Below, piece by piece: positions 1-6,506 of a stretch of DNA of 10,228 nucleotides. This DNA comes from JBIYSM02 sp044759095. Lineage in GTDB: Bacteria; Bacillota; Bacilli; Brevibacillales; Brevibacillaceae. The stretch is from NCBI RefSeq assembly GCF_044759095.2, contig NZ_JBIYSM020000073.1, forward strand, positions 1-10,228. The letters are read 5' to 3'. Numbering within the stretch: the stretch's first letter is position 1; each line of letters starts with the position of its first letter. Under the pieces are notes generated by a model. The model searched no databases, had not been told where the DNA came from, and saw nothing but the letters and a program-made list of their open reading frames with translations. A program made the translations under genes and the position numbers.

Positions 1-28
1 TCGGGGCCCCGCCCGGCGAAAAAAGGGA

Positions 29-96
29 CCCCACTCGGCTCAGCGATAGCTACCGCCGAGTGGGGTGAGAATAGCTAATGCCGGGTGGGTTTTCTT
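29..96. terminator. Competing hairpins, attenuator- or terminator-like
   Basis: An 11-bp perfect inverted repeat (CCCCACTCGGC at 29-39, GCCGAGTGGGG at 55-65) is followed by a partial direct copy of its right half: 47-65 and 72-90 match at about 15 of 19 positions. The left arm can therefore pair either with 55-65 or, through 10 pairs including one G-U, with 80-89. The second pairing is followed directly by TTTTCTT (90-96), so on the plus strand it has the form of a Rho-independent terminator. Read on the minus strand, the first hairpin is followed by TCCCTTTTTT, so it could also terminate leftward transcription. No gene is visible to its left inside the window. Function is inferred from the pairing only. 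Confidence 0.5.
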
Positions 97-222
97 ATAG
101 CCTTAGGTTTTGGTTGATACCAGGGGACATTTAACAGAAGAAAAGTGCCGTAAAAAACAGATGTCCCGGATGAGCTATTTGGAGATTGGGAAATTTGTGA
201 TCCACCCTAGAGAAGTTCTTGA

Positions 223-250
223 TTGGACAAAAATGTTGAGATACTATAAT
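223..250 (+). promoter_or_regulatory. SigA-type promoter upstream of flavoprotein remnant and P-type ATPase
   Basis: TTGGAC (223-228) and a perfect TATAAT (245-250) are separated by 16 bases. The promoter lies 45 bases before the start of the truncated flavoprotein reading frame and about 150 bases before the ATPase. No terminator is visible between it and the ATPase, so it is the best candidate promoter for the pump. The start of transcription would fall near 257, inside the adjoining palindrome. Confidence 0.65.
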
Positions 251-278
251 AATCAAATGAATATCTAATTGTTTGATT
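251..278. promoter_or_regulatory. Imperfect 28-bp palindrome, candidate ArsR/CzrA-type operator
   Basis: The two 14-base halves 251-264 and 265-278 are inverted copies matching at 10 of 14 positions. The outer seven bases are perfect (AATCAAA and TTTGATT). The element abuts the -10 box and covers the expected transcription start, where a repressor would block polymerase. Its size and AT-rich character resemble the long imperfect palindromes bound by metal-sensing ArsR-family repressors, which control cadA and czcD-type genes in Bacillota. No repressor gene is in the window, so the identity of the binder is inferred. Confidence 0.4.
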
Positions 279-295
279 CTGGGGAGACGGTTGAC

Positions 296-355
296 ATGCA
301 ACGGGAAGTGGATGTGCTTGTCATAGGGGCAGGCCAGGCGTTTCTCCTGAAGTGA
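296..355 (+). pseudogene. N-terminal remnant of a CzcO/ArsO-like flavoprotein
   Basis: A GGGGAG ribosome binding site (281-286), nine bases before ATG 296, opens a 19-codon frame. Its first 15 residues, MQREVDVLVIGAGQA, are the beta strand and glycine-rich FAD-binding turn (GxGxxG) that begin flavin-dependent monooxygenases of the CzcO/ArsO/YpdA kind. The expected next Gly is missing: the frame runs into four unrelated residues and a TGA at 353-355. The gene body is therefore lost after about base 340. Start site and RBS are intact, so a useless peptide could still be made. The subfamily cannot be fixed from 15 residues. Association of such flavoproteins with metal-efflux genes is known; that it was so here is inference. 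Confidence 0.7.
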
Positions 356-397
356 TATTGAAACGGATATACAGTGAATGAAAAGAGGGAAGTTACC

Positions 398-2521
398 TTG
401 GAGAATACAAGTCAAAAAAGCGTATTTCGGGTTCAGGGGTTTACGTGTACCGGTTGCGCTGCAAAATTTGAAAAGAACGTAAAAGCTTTGCCCGGTGTCA
501 CTGATGCGCAGGTGAATTTTGGGGCATCCAAACTTACCGTGTACGGAGATGCAAGTCTCGAGGAACTGGAAAAAGCCGGAGTGTTTGAAGGATTAAAACT
601 GTATCCGGAGAAGCAACAGCGTCCTATCGCAAAGGAATCGTTTTGGCAAAAAAAATCAACCCAAACCACCATCGTCTCATTGCTGTTCTTGGTGGCAGGT
701 TGGCTGGCCGGAGAGCGATATGGCGAGGGCAGTCTATCGGAGGTATTGTTGTATGGAACCTCCATTTTGATTGGTGGATATACGTTATTTCAAAAAGGCT
801 TGCGGAATTTAACCCGGTTTGAGTTTGACATGAATACGTTGATGACCGTTGCCATTTTGGGGGCTGCAGCGATTGGCGAGTGGGGCGAAGGAGCTACCGT
901 CGTCTTTCTGTTTGCCATCAGTGAAGCTCTGGAAGGTTATTCGATGGAGAAGGCTCGTCAATCCATCCGCTCGCTCATGGAAGTTGCTCCGAAAGAAGCC
1001 ACTATACGACGCGGCAATCAGGAAATGCAAATAAGCGTGGATGACATTCAAATCGGCGATATCATGATTGTAAAACCAGGGCAGAAAATTGCCATGGACG
1101 GTGATGTGATTAACGGAAAGTCTACCGTCAATCAGGCAGCCATTACCGGTGAATCCATTCCTGTTGCCAAAGAGGCAGGAGACGAAGTGTATGCCGGTAC
1201 CCTAAATGAAGAAGGGTTACTGGAAGTCAAGGTTACAAAGCGAGTCGAAGATACGACCATCGCAAAAATTATTCACCTGGTGGAAGAAGCGCAGGCGGAA
1301 AGGGCACCGTCACAAGCATTTGTCGATCGCTTTGCCAAATACTATACACCTGCGATTATGATCCTGGCGTTCGGGATTGCTGTCGTGCCGCCTCTGTTTT
1401 TCAATGGTGAATGGTCCGATTGGGTATACAGAGGATTAGCGCTCCTGGTCGTAGGTTGCCCATGCGCGCTCGTGATATCTACTCCTGTATCGATTGTTAC
1501 GGCAATTGGTAATGCAGCCAGAAACGGCGTTTTGATTAAGGGAGGCATCCATTTGGAGGAAACCGGTCATCTCTCAGTCATTGCGTTTGACAAAACAGGA
1601 ACCTTAACAAAAGGTGTTCCGGAGGTTACTGACTTTGTTCGTCTGCAAGGGCCTGAGGATAAAGAGCTCCTTGCCATCGCTGCTGCCATTGAGAAGTGGT
1701 CGCAGCATCCCCTCGCTTCCGCGATCGTTCGAAAGGCAAATCAACATCTGATTGATCTGAACGAGTGGAAGGCCGAAAACTTCACGTCCATGACAGGCAA
1801 AGGGGCGAAGGCTGTTGTCAATGGTCAACAGTATTACATTGGCAGCCCCCGTTTGTTTGAAGAATTGCTGCCTAACGGCTTAGATCAAGGTATCAGGGAA
1901 AGTATCCAATTGCTTCAACTGCAGGGGAAGACGGTCATGATGCTTGGTACGGATCAGGATGTACTCGCTCTTATTGCCGTTGCCGATGAAGTCAGGGAAA
2001 GCAGTAAAAGCGTCATCCAAAAACTCCGCGAGTTGGGCATTACAAAAACCGTTATGCTTACGGGGGATAACCGTGCAACTGGGGAAGCAATCGGGGAACG
2101 GGTTGGCATCCATGAAGTAAAATCCGAGTTGATGCCTGAGCATAAGCTGGAGGCCATTCAACAGCTGAAAGCACATGGAAAAGTAGCCATGGTGGGTGAT
2201 GGTGTCAACGATGCACCGGCGCTTGCCACTGCTGACGTAGGGATCGCCATGGGTGGTGCAGGGACCGATACCGCGTTGGAAACAGCGGATATTGCCCTGA
2301 TGGCTGATGATTTAACCAAGCTGCCATTTACGATCAAGCTGAGCAGGAAAACACTCCAGATCATTAAGCAAAACATCGCTTTCTCGCTTTTAATAAAACT
2401 AGTAGCACTTCTATTAATTGTTCCTGGATGGCTAACACTATGGATTGCCATCTTTGCCGACATGGGGGCAACTCTTATCGTTACGTTAAACGGATTACGC
2501 TTACTAAGGGTAAAAGAATAA
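398..2521 (+). CDS. cadA: Zn/Cd/Pb-exporting P1B-type ATPase (CadA/ZntA family)
   Basis: This membrane pump uses ATP to export divalent soft metals (Zn2+, Cd2+, Pb2+). Residue numbers here count from the upstream in-frame GTG at 374; subtract 8 for the preferred start. In order: an N-terminal metal-binding HMA domain with GFTCTGCA (Cys25, Cys28), the TM1-TM4 region, the actuator loop TGES (258-261), the TM6 metal site CPC (362-364), the phosphorylated Asp406 in DKTGT, the nucleotide-binding HP at 445-446, and the hinge GDGVND (608-613). A membrane Lys675 (LLIKLV) and Asp696 (FADMGAT) near the C-terminus match the PIB-2 (Zn/Cd/Pb) signature and argue against a copper pump. TTG at 398 is preferred because AGAGGGA (384-390) lies seven bases before it, while GTG 374 has no recognisable ribosome site. 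The protein is then 707 residues, normal for CadA. All catalytic motifs are intact. No ArsR/CadC-type regulator gene is adjacent in the window. Confidence 0.93.
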   Translation: MENTSQKSVFRVQGFTCTGCAAKFEKNVKALPGVTDAQVNFGASKLTVYGDASLEELEKAGVFEGLKLYPEKQQRPIAKESFWQKKSTQTTIVSLLFLVAGWLAGERYGEGSLSEVLLYGTSILIGGYTLFQKGLRNLTRFEFDMNTLMTVAILGAAAIGEWGEGATVVFLFAISEALEGYSMEKARQSIRSLMEVAPKEATIRRGNQEMQISVDDIQIGDIMIVKPGQKIAMDGDVINGKSTVNQAAITGESIPVAKEAGDEVYAGTLNEEGLLEVKVTKRVEDTTIAKIIHLVEEAQAERAPSQAFVDRFAKYYTPAIMILAFGIAVVPPLFFNGEWSDWVYRGLALLVVGCPCALVISTPVSIVTAIGNAARNGVLIKGGIHLEETGHLSVIAFDKTGTLTKGVPEVTDFVRLQGPEDKELLAIAAAIEKWSQHPLASAIVRKANQHLIDLNEWKAENFTSMTGKGAKAVVNGQQYYIGSPRLFEELLPNGLDQGIRESIQLLQLQGKTVMMLGTDQDVLALIAVADEVRESSKSVIQKLRELGITKTVMLTGDNRATGEAIGERVGIHEVKSELMPEHKLEAIQQLKAHGKVAMVGDGVNDAPALATADVGIAMGGAGTDTALETADIALMADDLTKLPFTIKLSRKTLQIIKQNIAFSLLIKLVALLLIVPGWLTLWIAIFADMGATLIVTLNGLRLLRVKE

Positions 2522-2570
2522 CTGTTAACAGGGAAAGGACATGGGCAAGAAAACGGAACCAATAACATGA

Positions 2571-2601
2571 GATGGCACGGTTGATTCGTGACCATCTTTT
2601 T
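2571..2601 (+). terminator. Rho-independent terminator of the ATPase gene
   Basis: GATGGCACG (2571-2579) pairs with CGTG and CCATC (ending at 2596), with one bulged A and a seven-base loop, followed by TTTTT (2597-2601). It lies 50 bases after the ATPase stop codon and separates it from the convergent oxidase fragment. Confidence 0.75.
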
Positions 2602-2657
2602 CGTAGCCATAAAATTGATTCCAGATGATGTAATACTAGATTGTTCCTTCTCTTCTC

Positions 2658-2960
2658 TTATTCCGGCCTATTGTTTACAGTTGGGTCGACCGTAAAATCT
2701 GGTTTATAGCCCTCGTATTTCACCTCGGACATCATTCCTTGAGCTGCATGGCCTCCACCGTGACTCATGCCTGTCATGCTATCATCTTTCGTCCATTCAT
2801 CCAGTACGAGCGTGTAATCCTTATCGACAGGTTGCTGATCTTTCGGCTCCACCACGAGAGATCCGTTCAACCCTTTATCTACTTGTACCACTCCATTTTG
2901 GTGTGAATGGTACCAGTACGTTCCGGGAACGTCGACATTGAACTGGTAGGTACGATTCAT
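2658..2960 (-). pseudogene. Multicopper oxidase fragment (cupredoxin domain piece)
   Basis: The 100-residue product contains GTYWYHSHQNG and VDKGLNGSLVVEP, the copper-binding HSH segment and following strand of the first cupredoxin domain of multicopper oxidases (laccase/CopA/CueO type). Intact family members are roughly 450-600 residues. The upstream part with the first HxH copper motif and nearly everything after domain 1, including the C-terminal HxxHxH and HCHxxxH-type ligand motifs, are missing, so it cannot form the trinuclear copper site. A Met/His-rich stretch (DSMTGMSHGGGHAAQGMM) near residues 60-77 fits the metal-binding linkers seen in bacterial copper oxidases. The start has a strong site, AAAGGAGG, seven bases before the ATG, so a fragment may be translated. 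It converges on the ATPase gene. A degraded gene is the likeliest reading; a functional copper-binding mini-protein is less likely. Confidence 0.8.
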
Positions 2961-3270
2961 GTGTATACCTCCTTTACTGCTTCTGTTGGAAAGAGTATCA
3001 CACGATTATGTAGAAAATATGGAGATTTGAGGCTTAAAAGGCTCGATGAACTGTTGGTTACAATAAATAAGCTGATGAGGTAATGGCGGCTACAGGCTAG
3101 GTTACCGATGTACTCTGGAACCCCTGCTGGGTATATGCACGAATACTGGTGGCGGAGGTGTCCGCGATGTTCAGCGGTAATACTGTTGATACCACGATTC
3201 CCGTTTGCCTTTACCGCCTCTCTCGCATGATTTACCGAGAAACGATCTGAAGAGGCTCTAACCGGCTGAT
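2961..3270. other. Gene-free interval upstream of the folate operon
   Basis: About 310 bases hold the minus-strand RBS of the oxidase fragment (2961-2976) but no gene I recognise. A minus-strand open frame (2957-3292, 111 codons) and shorter plus-strand frames cross it. None shows a known motif, and the frames of both strands look equally plausible over 3100-3240. Base composition over 3120-3240 is more GC-rich and gene-like than 3000-3090, so this may be an eroded gene or insertion. No insertion-sequence end or inverted repeat was seen. Confidence 0.4.
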
Positions 3271-3274
3271 CCTG

Positions 3275-3283
3275 TGATATGAT
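3275..3283 (+). promoter_or_regulatory. Extended -10 promoter for the pabC-fol operon
   Basis: TGATATGAT reads as an extended -10 element (TG-N-TATGAT, hexamer 3278-3283). No good -35 hexamer lies 17 bases upstream, which is tolerated when the TGN is present. Transcription would start near 3290, giving a leader of about 30 bases before the pabC ATG. Confidence 0.5.
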
Positions 3284-3319
3284 GTCTCTCAAGAGCGAAA
3301 AGGTCAGGAGAGAGCATCA
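3280..3319. repeat. Inverted repeat spanning the -10 box and pabC ribosome site
   Basis: TGATGTCTCTC (3280-3290) pairs with GAGAGAGCATCA (3308-3319): 11 pairs with one bulged G (3314) and a 17-base loop. The right arm covers part of the AGGAG ribosome site (3306-3310) and the A of the start codon; the left arm overlaps the -10 box. RNA starting at the predicted promoter would lack the left arm, so the hairpin could form only in read-through RNA from upstream, or the repeat acts at the DNA level. Confidence 0.5.
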
Positions 3320-4164
3320 TGCAAGTGTATGTAAACGGTAAAATGGTTCCGGCAGAAGAGGCTGCGGTCTCCGTCATGGATCACGGATTTCTTTACGGCG
3401 TCGGCCTGTTTGAGACAGTGCGCGTGTATCGCCGTCGACTTTTCCTTTGGGAAGATCATTATGCCCGGCTCTGTTCCGGGCTTTTGGCGTTGCGCTTCGC
3501 CGTTCCCTGGTCGGCTGAGGAACTGGCCGACGCCATCCTGCAAACGGTGGAGGCAAATGATCTGGAGAACGCTTATGTAAGGCTCAGCGTGACAGGAGGA
3601 CCGGAAGGGGTGGGACTCGTAACAGGAGGCTATCCGCGTCCCTCGCTGTACATTTTCGCCAAGCCGGTACCCCCGATTGCAGAACCTCCGTCGCCCAAAC
3701 GACTCATCACCGTCTCCATTCCCCGGCAGACGTCGGAAGGTTTGCGACGATACAAGTCGCACAACTATCTAAACAATGCACTGGCCCGTCTGGAACTGGG
3801 CCAAGAGCCTGACGCGGAGGGATTATTTGTAACGCATGACGGTTTTCTTGCGGAAGGCATTGTGAGCAACCTGTTCTGGGTACGGTCAGGGCGATTGTAC
3901 ACACCGTCTCTTCAAACCGGGATTCTCGACGGCATCACCCGCCGTCACGTTCTTTCGCTGGCGGCGCAGCTGGGTATCGCTTGCGAGGAAGGCCTTTACC
4001 GGCAGGAGGATCTGTACCGGGCCGATGAAGTATTTTTGACCAATTCCGTGATGGAGATTGTTCCGGCTGCTCAAGTGGATGGGCAACTAGTTCCGGAGAC
4101 CTATGGACCGGTGACCCGCAAACTGCGCACTGCATACCGCCAGTCTGTGGAATTGGGCAAGTAA
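3319..4164 (+). CDS. pabC: 4-amino-4-deoxychorismate lyase
   Basis: This PLP enzyme releases pyruvate from aminodeoxychorismate to give p-aminobenzoate for folate. The 281-residue class IV aminotransferase fold is complete: MDHGFLYGVGLFET (residues 20-33), the Schiff-base Lys146 in RRYKSHNYLNNALA, the cofactor-binding segment AEGIVSNLFW (178-187), TGILDGITRR (200-209) and the late EVFLTNSVMEIVP segment. The same fold serves D-amino-acid and branched-chain aminotransferases. The position directly before folP and the N-terminal YVNGKMVP pattern support PabC over those. AGGAG sits eight bases before the ATG. It is first in the operon; the partner genes pabA/pabB, often located just upstream in Bacillota, are absent here and must lie elsewhere. 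Confidence 0.9.
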   Translation: MQVYVNGKMVPAEEAAVSVMDHGFLYGVGLFETVRVYRRRLFLWEDHYARLCSGLLALRFAVPWSAEELADAILQTVEANDLENAYVRLSVTGGPEGVGLVTGGYPRPSLYIFAKPVPPIAEPPSPKRLITVSIPRQTSEGLRRYKSHNYLNNALARLELGQEPDAEGLFVTHDGFLAEGIVSNLFWVRSGRLYTPSLQTGILDGITRRHVLSLAAQLGIACEEGLYRQEDLYRADEVFLTNSVMEIVPAAQVDGQLVPETYGPVTRKLRTAYRQSVELGK

Positions 4165-4207
4165 ATTATGGTATGCTATCGACAATATGCTAAAGGGGTA
4201 GACGACC

Positions 4208-5410
4208 ATGAAGCACAATCCATACCTCGTTCATGCCAGGACCCAAGCGGAGATTGCGGCAGAGATGAGGAAAATCGGCATCGACCAGGACTCCATCCGG
4301 TTGATGGCACCGAAGGGCGAAGCCGTGCTGGTTCATCTGGAAAACGTTTCGCAAGAGGCTGCTTACATTTTACAGCGGGAAATGATTGCGCGCGGTGGAG
4401 ATGCCGCATTTTATAAGACGGAATCCATGCTCGACAGCAACGGGTCGAGCGTTTTGCTTGTAGCCACCCGGCAGCAGCTGGGAGACGCCCTTTCAGACCT
4501 GCGAGGCCAACAGCCTGGCCTGGAGAATCTGGCGGCGGAGGTGGAACAACTGCTGGCGCAACGGGACGTTTTGCACAAGCGGAAGGAGCTGGTCTGCGGT
4601 TCGCACGTACTGCCAATTGGCCAGCGTACCCTGGTCATGGGCATTCTGAATGTGACGCCTGACTCTTTTTCCGACGGCGGACGATACGCGGATGTAGAAA
4701 GGGCTTTGACTCATGCACGCGAGCTGGTGGAAGCCGGCGCAGACATTATCGACATCGGCGGGGAATCGACGAGACCGGGAGCGGAACCGGTGGAACTGGC
4801 GGAAGAGCTGGATCGGGTCCTGCCCGTGATCCGCGCGCTCGTGAAAGAGTGCCCGGTTCCCCTGTCCATCGATACGTACAAAGCGGAAGTGGCCGAACGA
4901 GCCGTTGCGGAAGGCGCCCACATCATCAACGATGTGTGGGGAGCCAAGCGGGAACCTCGAATTGCGGAAGTGGCTGCCCGATACGGTGTGCCAATCATTT
5001 TGATGCACAACAGGGACAACAAGGACTACACCGATTTTTTCAGCGACATGGTGCAGGACCTGCGGGAGTCGGTTGAGATCGCCCTCAAGGCAGGCGTGCG
5101 GCCGGAAAACGTTATTCTCGATCCGGGGATTGGATTTGCCAAGTCTCTGGAAAACAACCTGGAGACGATGCGCCGCCTGGATGACATCGTGGCGCTCGGT
5201 TATCCGGTGCTGCTCGGCACGTCGCGCAAGTCAATGATTGGCCGCGTGCTGAATTTGCCGATAGAAGAACGGGTGGAAGGCACGGCAGCCACCGTTGCCC
5301 TGGGCGTGGCCAAAGGCTGCCACATCGTGCGTGTCCACGACGTGAAGGAAATGAAGCGCGTCGTCACCATGATGGACGCGATGCTGAAGGGAGTCCCTGG
5401 CAATGGATAA
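4208..5410 (+). CDS. folP: Dihydropteroate synthase with N-terminal extension
   Basis: This enzyme condenses dihydropterin pyrophosphate with p-aminobenzoate to form dihydropteroate, and it is the sulfonamide target. The TIM-barrel core starts near residue 140: VMGILNVTPDSFSDGG (143-158), then GADIIDIGGESTRPGAE, LSIDTYKAEVAERA, HIINDVWG, ILDPGIGFAKS, LLGTSRKSMIG and a terminal VRVHDVKEMKRVV, all family signatures. The protein has 400 residues against about 260-290 for the usual enzyme. The extra ~135 residues at the N-terminus (start MKHNPYLVHARTQAEIAAEM) form a separate, apparently soluble alpha/beta segment of unknown role. The start is supported by AAAGGGG (4192-4198) before ATG 4208 and by unbroken coding character through the extension. 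It overlaps folB by 8 bases. Confidence 0.95.
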   Translation: MKHNPYLVHARTQAEIAAEMRKIGIDQDSIRLMAPKGEAVLVHLENVSQEAAYILQREMIARGGDAAFYKTESMLDSNGSSVLLVATRQQLGDALSDLRGQQPGLENLAAEVEQLLAQRDVLHKRKELVCGSHVLPIGQRTLVMGILNVTPDSFSDGGRYADVERALTHARELVEAGADIIDIGGESTRPGAEPVELAEELDRVLPVIRALVKECPVPLSIDTYKAEVAERAVAEGAHIINDVWGAKREPRIAEVAARYGVPIILMHNRDNKDYTDFFSDMVQDLRESVEIALKAGVRPENVILDPGIGFAKSLENNLETMRRLDDIVALGYPVLLGTSRKSMIGRVLNLPIEERVEGTAATVALGVAKGCHIVRVHDVKEMKRVVTMMDAMLKGVPGNG

Positions 5411-5765
5411 AATTTATTTTAACCGGATGTCGTTCTACGGTTACCATGGAGTGTTTGAAGCGGAAGCCCAGTTGGGTCAGCGATTTTTCGTTGACCTAGA
5501 AATGTCTCTCGATCTTTCAAAAGCGGGTGAAAGCGACGATCTAAACGATACGGTCAATTATGCCGATATCTTTACTCATGTGCAGCAAATCGTCGAAGGG
5601 GAGCGCTACAAGCTGGTGGAGGCTCTTGCCGCGCGCATTGCCGACCAGCTGCTTGCCGCATTTCCTATTGCGGAAGTCAAAGTGAGAGTGACGAAGCCCA
5701 ATCCTCCCATCAACGGCCATTACGATTCAGTTGCGATTGAAATGGTGCGCAGGAGAAAGGGTTGA
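5403..5765 (+). CDS. folB: Dihydroneopterin aldolase
   Basis: FolB converts 7,8-dihydroneopterin to 6-hydroxymethyl-dihydropterin plus glycolaldehyde. The 120-residue length is typical. Recognisable pieces are FYGYHGVFEAEAQLGQ (11-26, with the active-site Glu near 21), VNYADIF (Tyr53), the pterin-anchoring Glu73 in KLVEALAARIAD, and the catalytic Lys98 in VTKPNPPI. The family works as an octamer built from tetramer rings. AAGGGAG (5387-5393) lies inside the end of folP, nine bases before the ATG. The 8-base overlap with the folP stop implies translational coupling. Confidence 0.95.
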   Translation: MDKIYFNRMSFYGYHGVFEAEAQLGQRFFVDLEMSLDLSKAGESDDLNDTVNYADIFTHVQQIVEGERYKLVEALAARIADQLLAAFPIAEVKVRVTKPNPPINGHYDSVAIEMVRRRKG

Positions 5766-5772
5766 AGGACAG

Positions 5773-6300
5773 ATGAAAGCTCGCGCCTATCTCGCCCTTG
5801 GCTCCAACATGGGAAATCGCGAAGAGAACCTGCGGCGGGCCGTGCAGACTCTTCATCGCCACGACCATATACGTGTGGAAGCCGTTTCTCCCATTTATGA
5901 GACGGATCCGGTCGGGTACGTTGACCAGGAGGCTTTTCTCAACATGGTCGTCGCCGTCGAGACGCAACTCACTCCAGAGAGGCTGCTCAGAGAGGTTCTT
6001 GCCATAGAACAGCAGTTGGGGCGTGTCCGTACAATCCGTTGGGGACCGCGCACGATTGATATCGATGTGCTTTTGTACGATCACGTACAGCTCGTCAGTG
6101 AGGAATTGCGTATCCCGCATCCGGCGATGACCGAGCGTGCTTTTGTCCTGGTGCCGCTGCGCGATGTTTGGGTGGGAGGTCCGCTGCCTGTTTTCCACAA
6201 CACGATCGAACATTACCTCGAACAAACAGAGGATCACAAGGGGGTACGAAAATGGGGGATACTCGACTGGGCAACCGGATCCGGTCGTTCCGAAAGCTGA
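5773..6300 (+). CDS. folK: 6-hydroxymethyl-7,8-dihydropterin pyrophosphokinase
   Basis: FolK transfers pyrophosphate from ATP to hydroxymethyl-dihydropterin, making the FolP substrate. The N-terminal ALGSNMGNREENLRRA (residues 7-22), SPIYETDPVGYVDQ, FLNMVV and WGPRTIDIDVLLY (Mg-binding Asp96 and Asp98) are diagnostic. The open frame extends to 5731, but the start at 5773 is chosen because it gives the standard N-terminus MKARAYLALGSN, 175 residues, and follows the folB stop by 7 bases with AAAGGG (5756-5761) and GAAGGA (5764-5769) ahead of it. The last 49 bases overlap the next gene. Confidence 0.95.
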   Translation: MKARAYLALGSNMGNREENLRRAVQTLHRHDHIRVEAVSPIYETDPVGYVDQEAFLNMVVAVETQLTPERLLREVLAIEQQLGRVRTIRWGPRTIDIDVLLYDHVQLVSEELRIPHPAMTERAFVLVPLRDVWVGGPLPVFHNTIEHYLEQTEDHKGVRKWGILDWATGSGRSES

Positions 6301-6464
6301 AAGGCTACACCCAGCAATCGCTGGCGGAAAAAATGGGCGTCTCGCTGTCGTTTGTCGGTTCGCTGGAACGCGGCACGCGCAAGCCGACTGAACCAGTTCT
6401 GCGCAAGATCGCCAGCACTTTACAGGTCGATTACGAGGAATTGTGTGCTATAAATAATAAATGA
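6252..6464 (+). CDS. Small Cro/CI-type HTH DNA-binding protein (YazB-like)
   Basis: This 70-residue protein is almost entirely one HTH_3 (XRE) domain: RIRSFRKLKGYTQQSLAEKM, then GVSLSFVGSLERGTRKPT. The recognition helix-turn-helix spans about residues 20-40, followed by two short helices ending ALCxxDYEEL-like (TLQVDYEELCAINNK). No effector domain is present. AAGGGGG (6238-6244) precedes ATG 6252 by seven bases. An upstream in-frame ATG at 6168 lies deep in folK and has no ribosome site, so it is rejected. It starts inside folK (49-base overlap, other frame). A similar small HTH gene (yazB) sits between folK and dusB in Bacillus subtilis. Its target and role are not established; regulating this operon is a plausible guess. 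Confidence 0.85.
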   Translation: MGDTRLGNRIRSFRKLKGYTQQSLAEKMGVSLSFVGSLERGTRKPTEPVLRKIASTLQVDYEELCAINNK

Positions 6465-6506
6465 TTTTTCCTGACTCTATCCTCTCTGAGAAGGAGGTTG
6501 AAATAT

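Noticed and set aside
1..78. Plus-strand frame open from the window edge to TAA 76-78
   Set aside because: Only 25 residues, crossing the hairpin repeat; no recognisable C-terminus of a protein.
131..415. 94-codon minus-strand open frame across the promoter and flavoprotein remnant
   Set aside because: It runs antisense through a good promoter, RBS and the remnant start, with no motif and no ribosome site.
2957..3292. 111-codon minus-strand open frame overlapping the oxidase fragment start by ATGA
   Set aside because: No known motif, no evident ribosome site, low-complexity Ser/Leu tail, and the frame ends exactly through the RBS of the next frame, which chance can produce. Other frames over the same bases look as plausible.
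6168..6251. Longer N-terminus for the small HTH protein
   Set aside because: The upstream ATG lies within folK without a ribosome site and adds 28 residues unlike any HTH family start.
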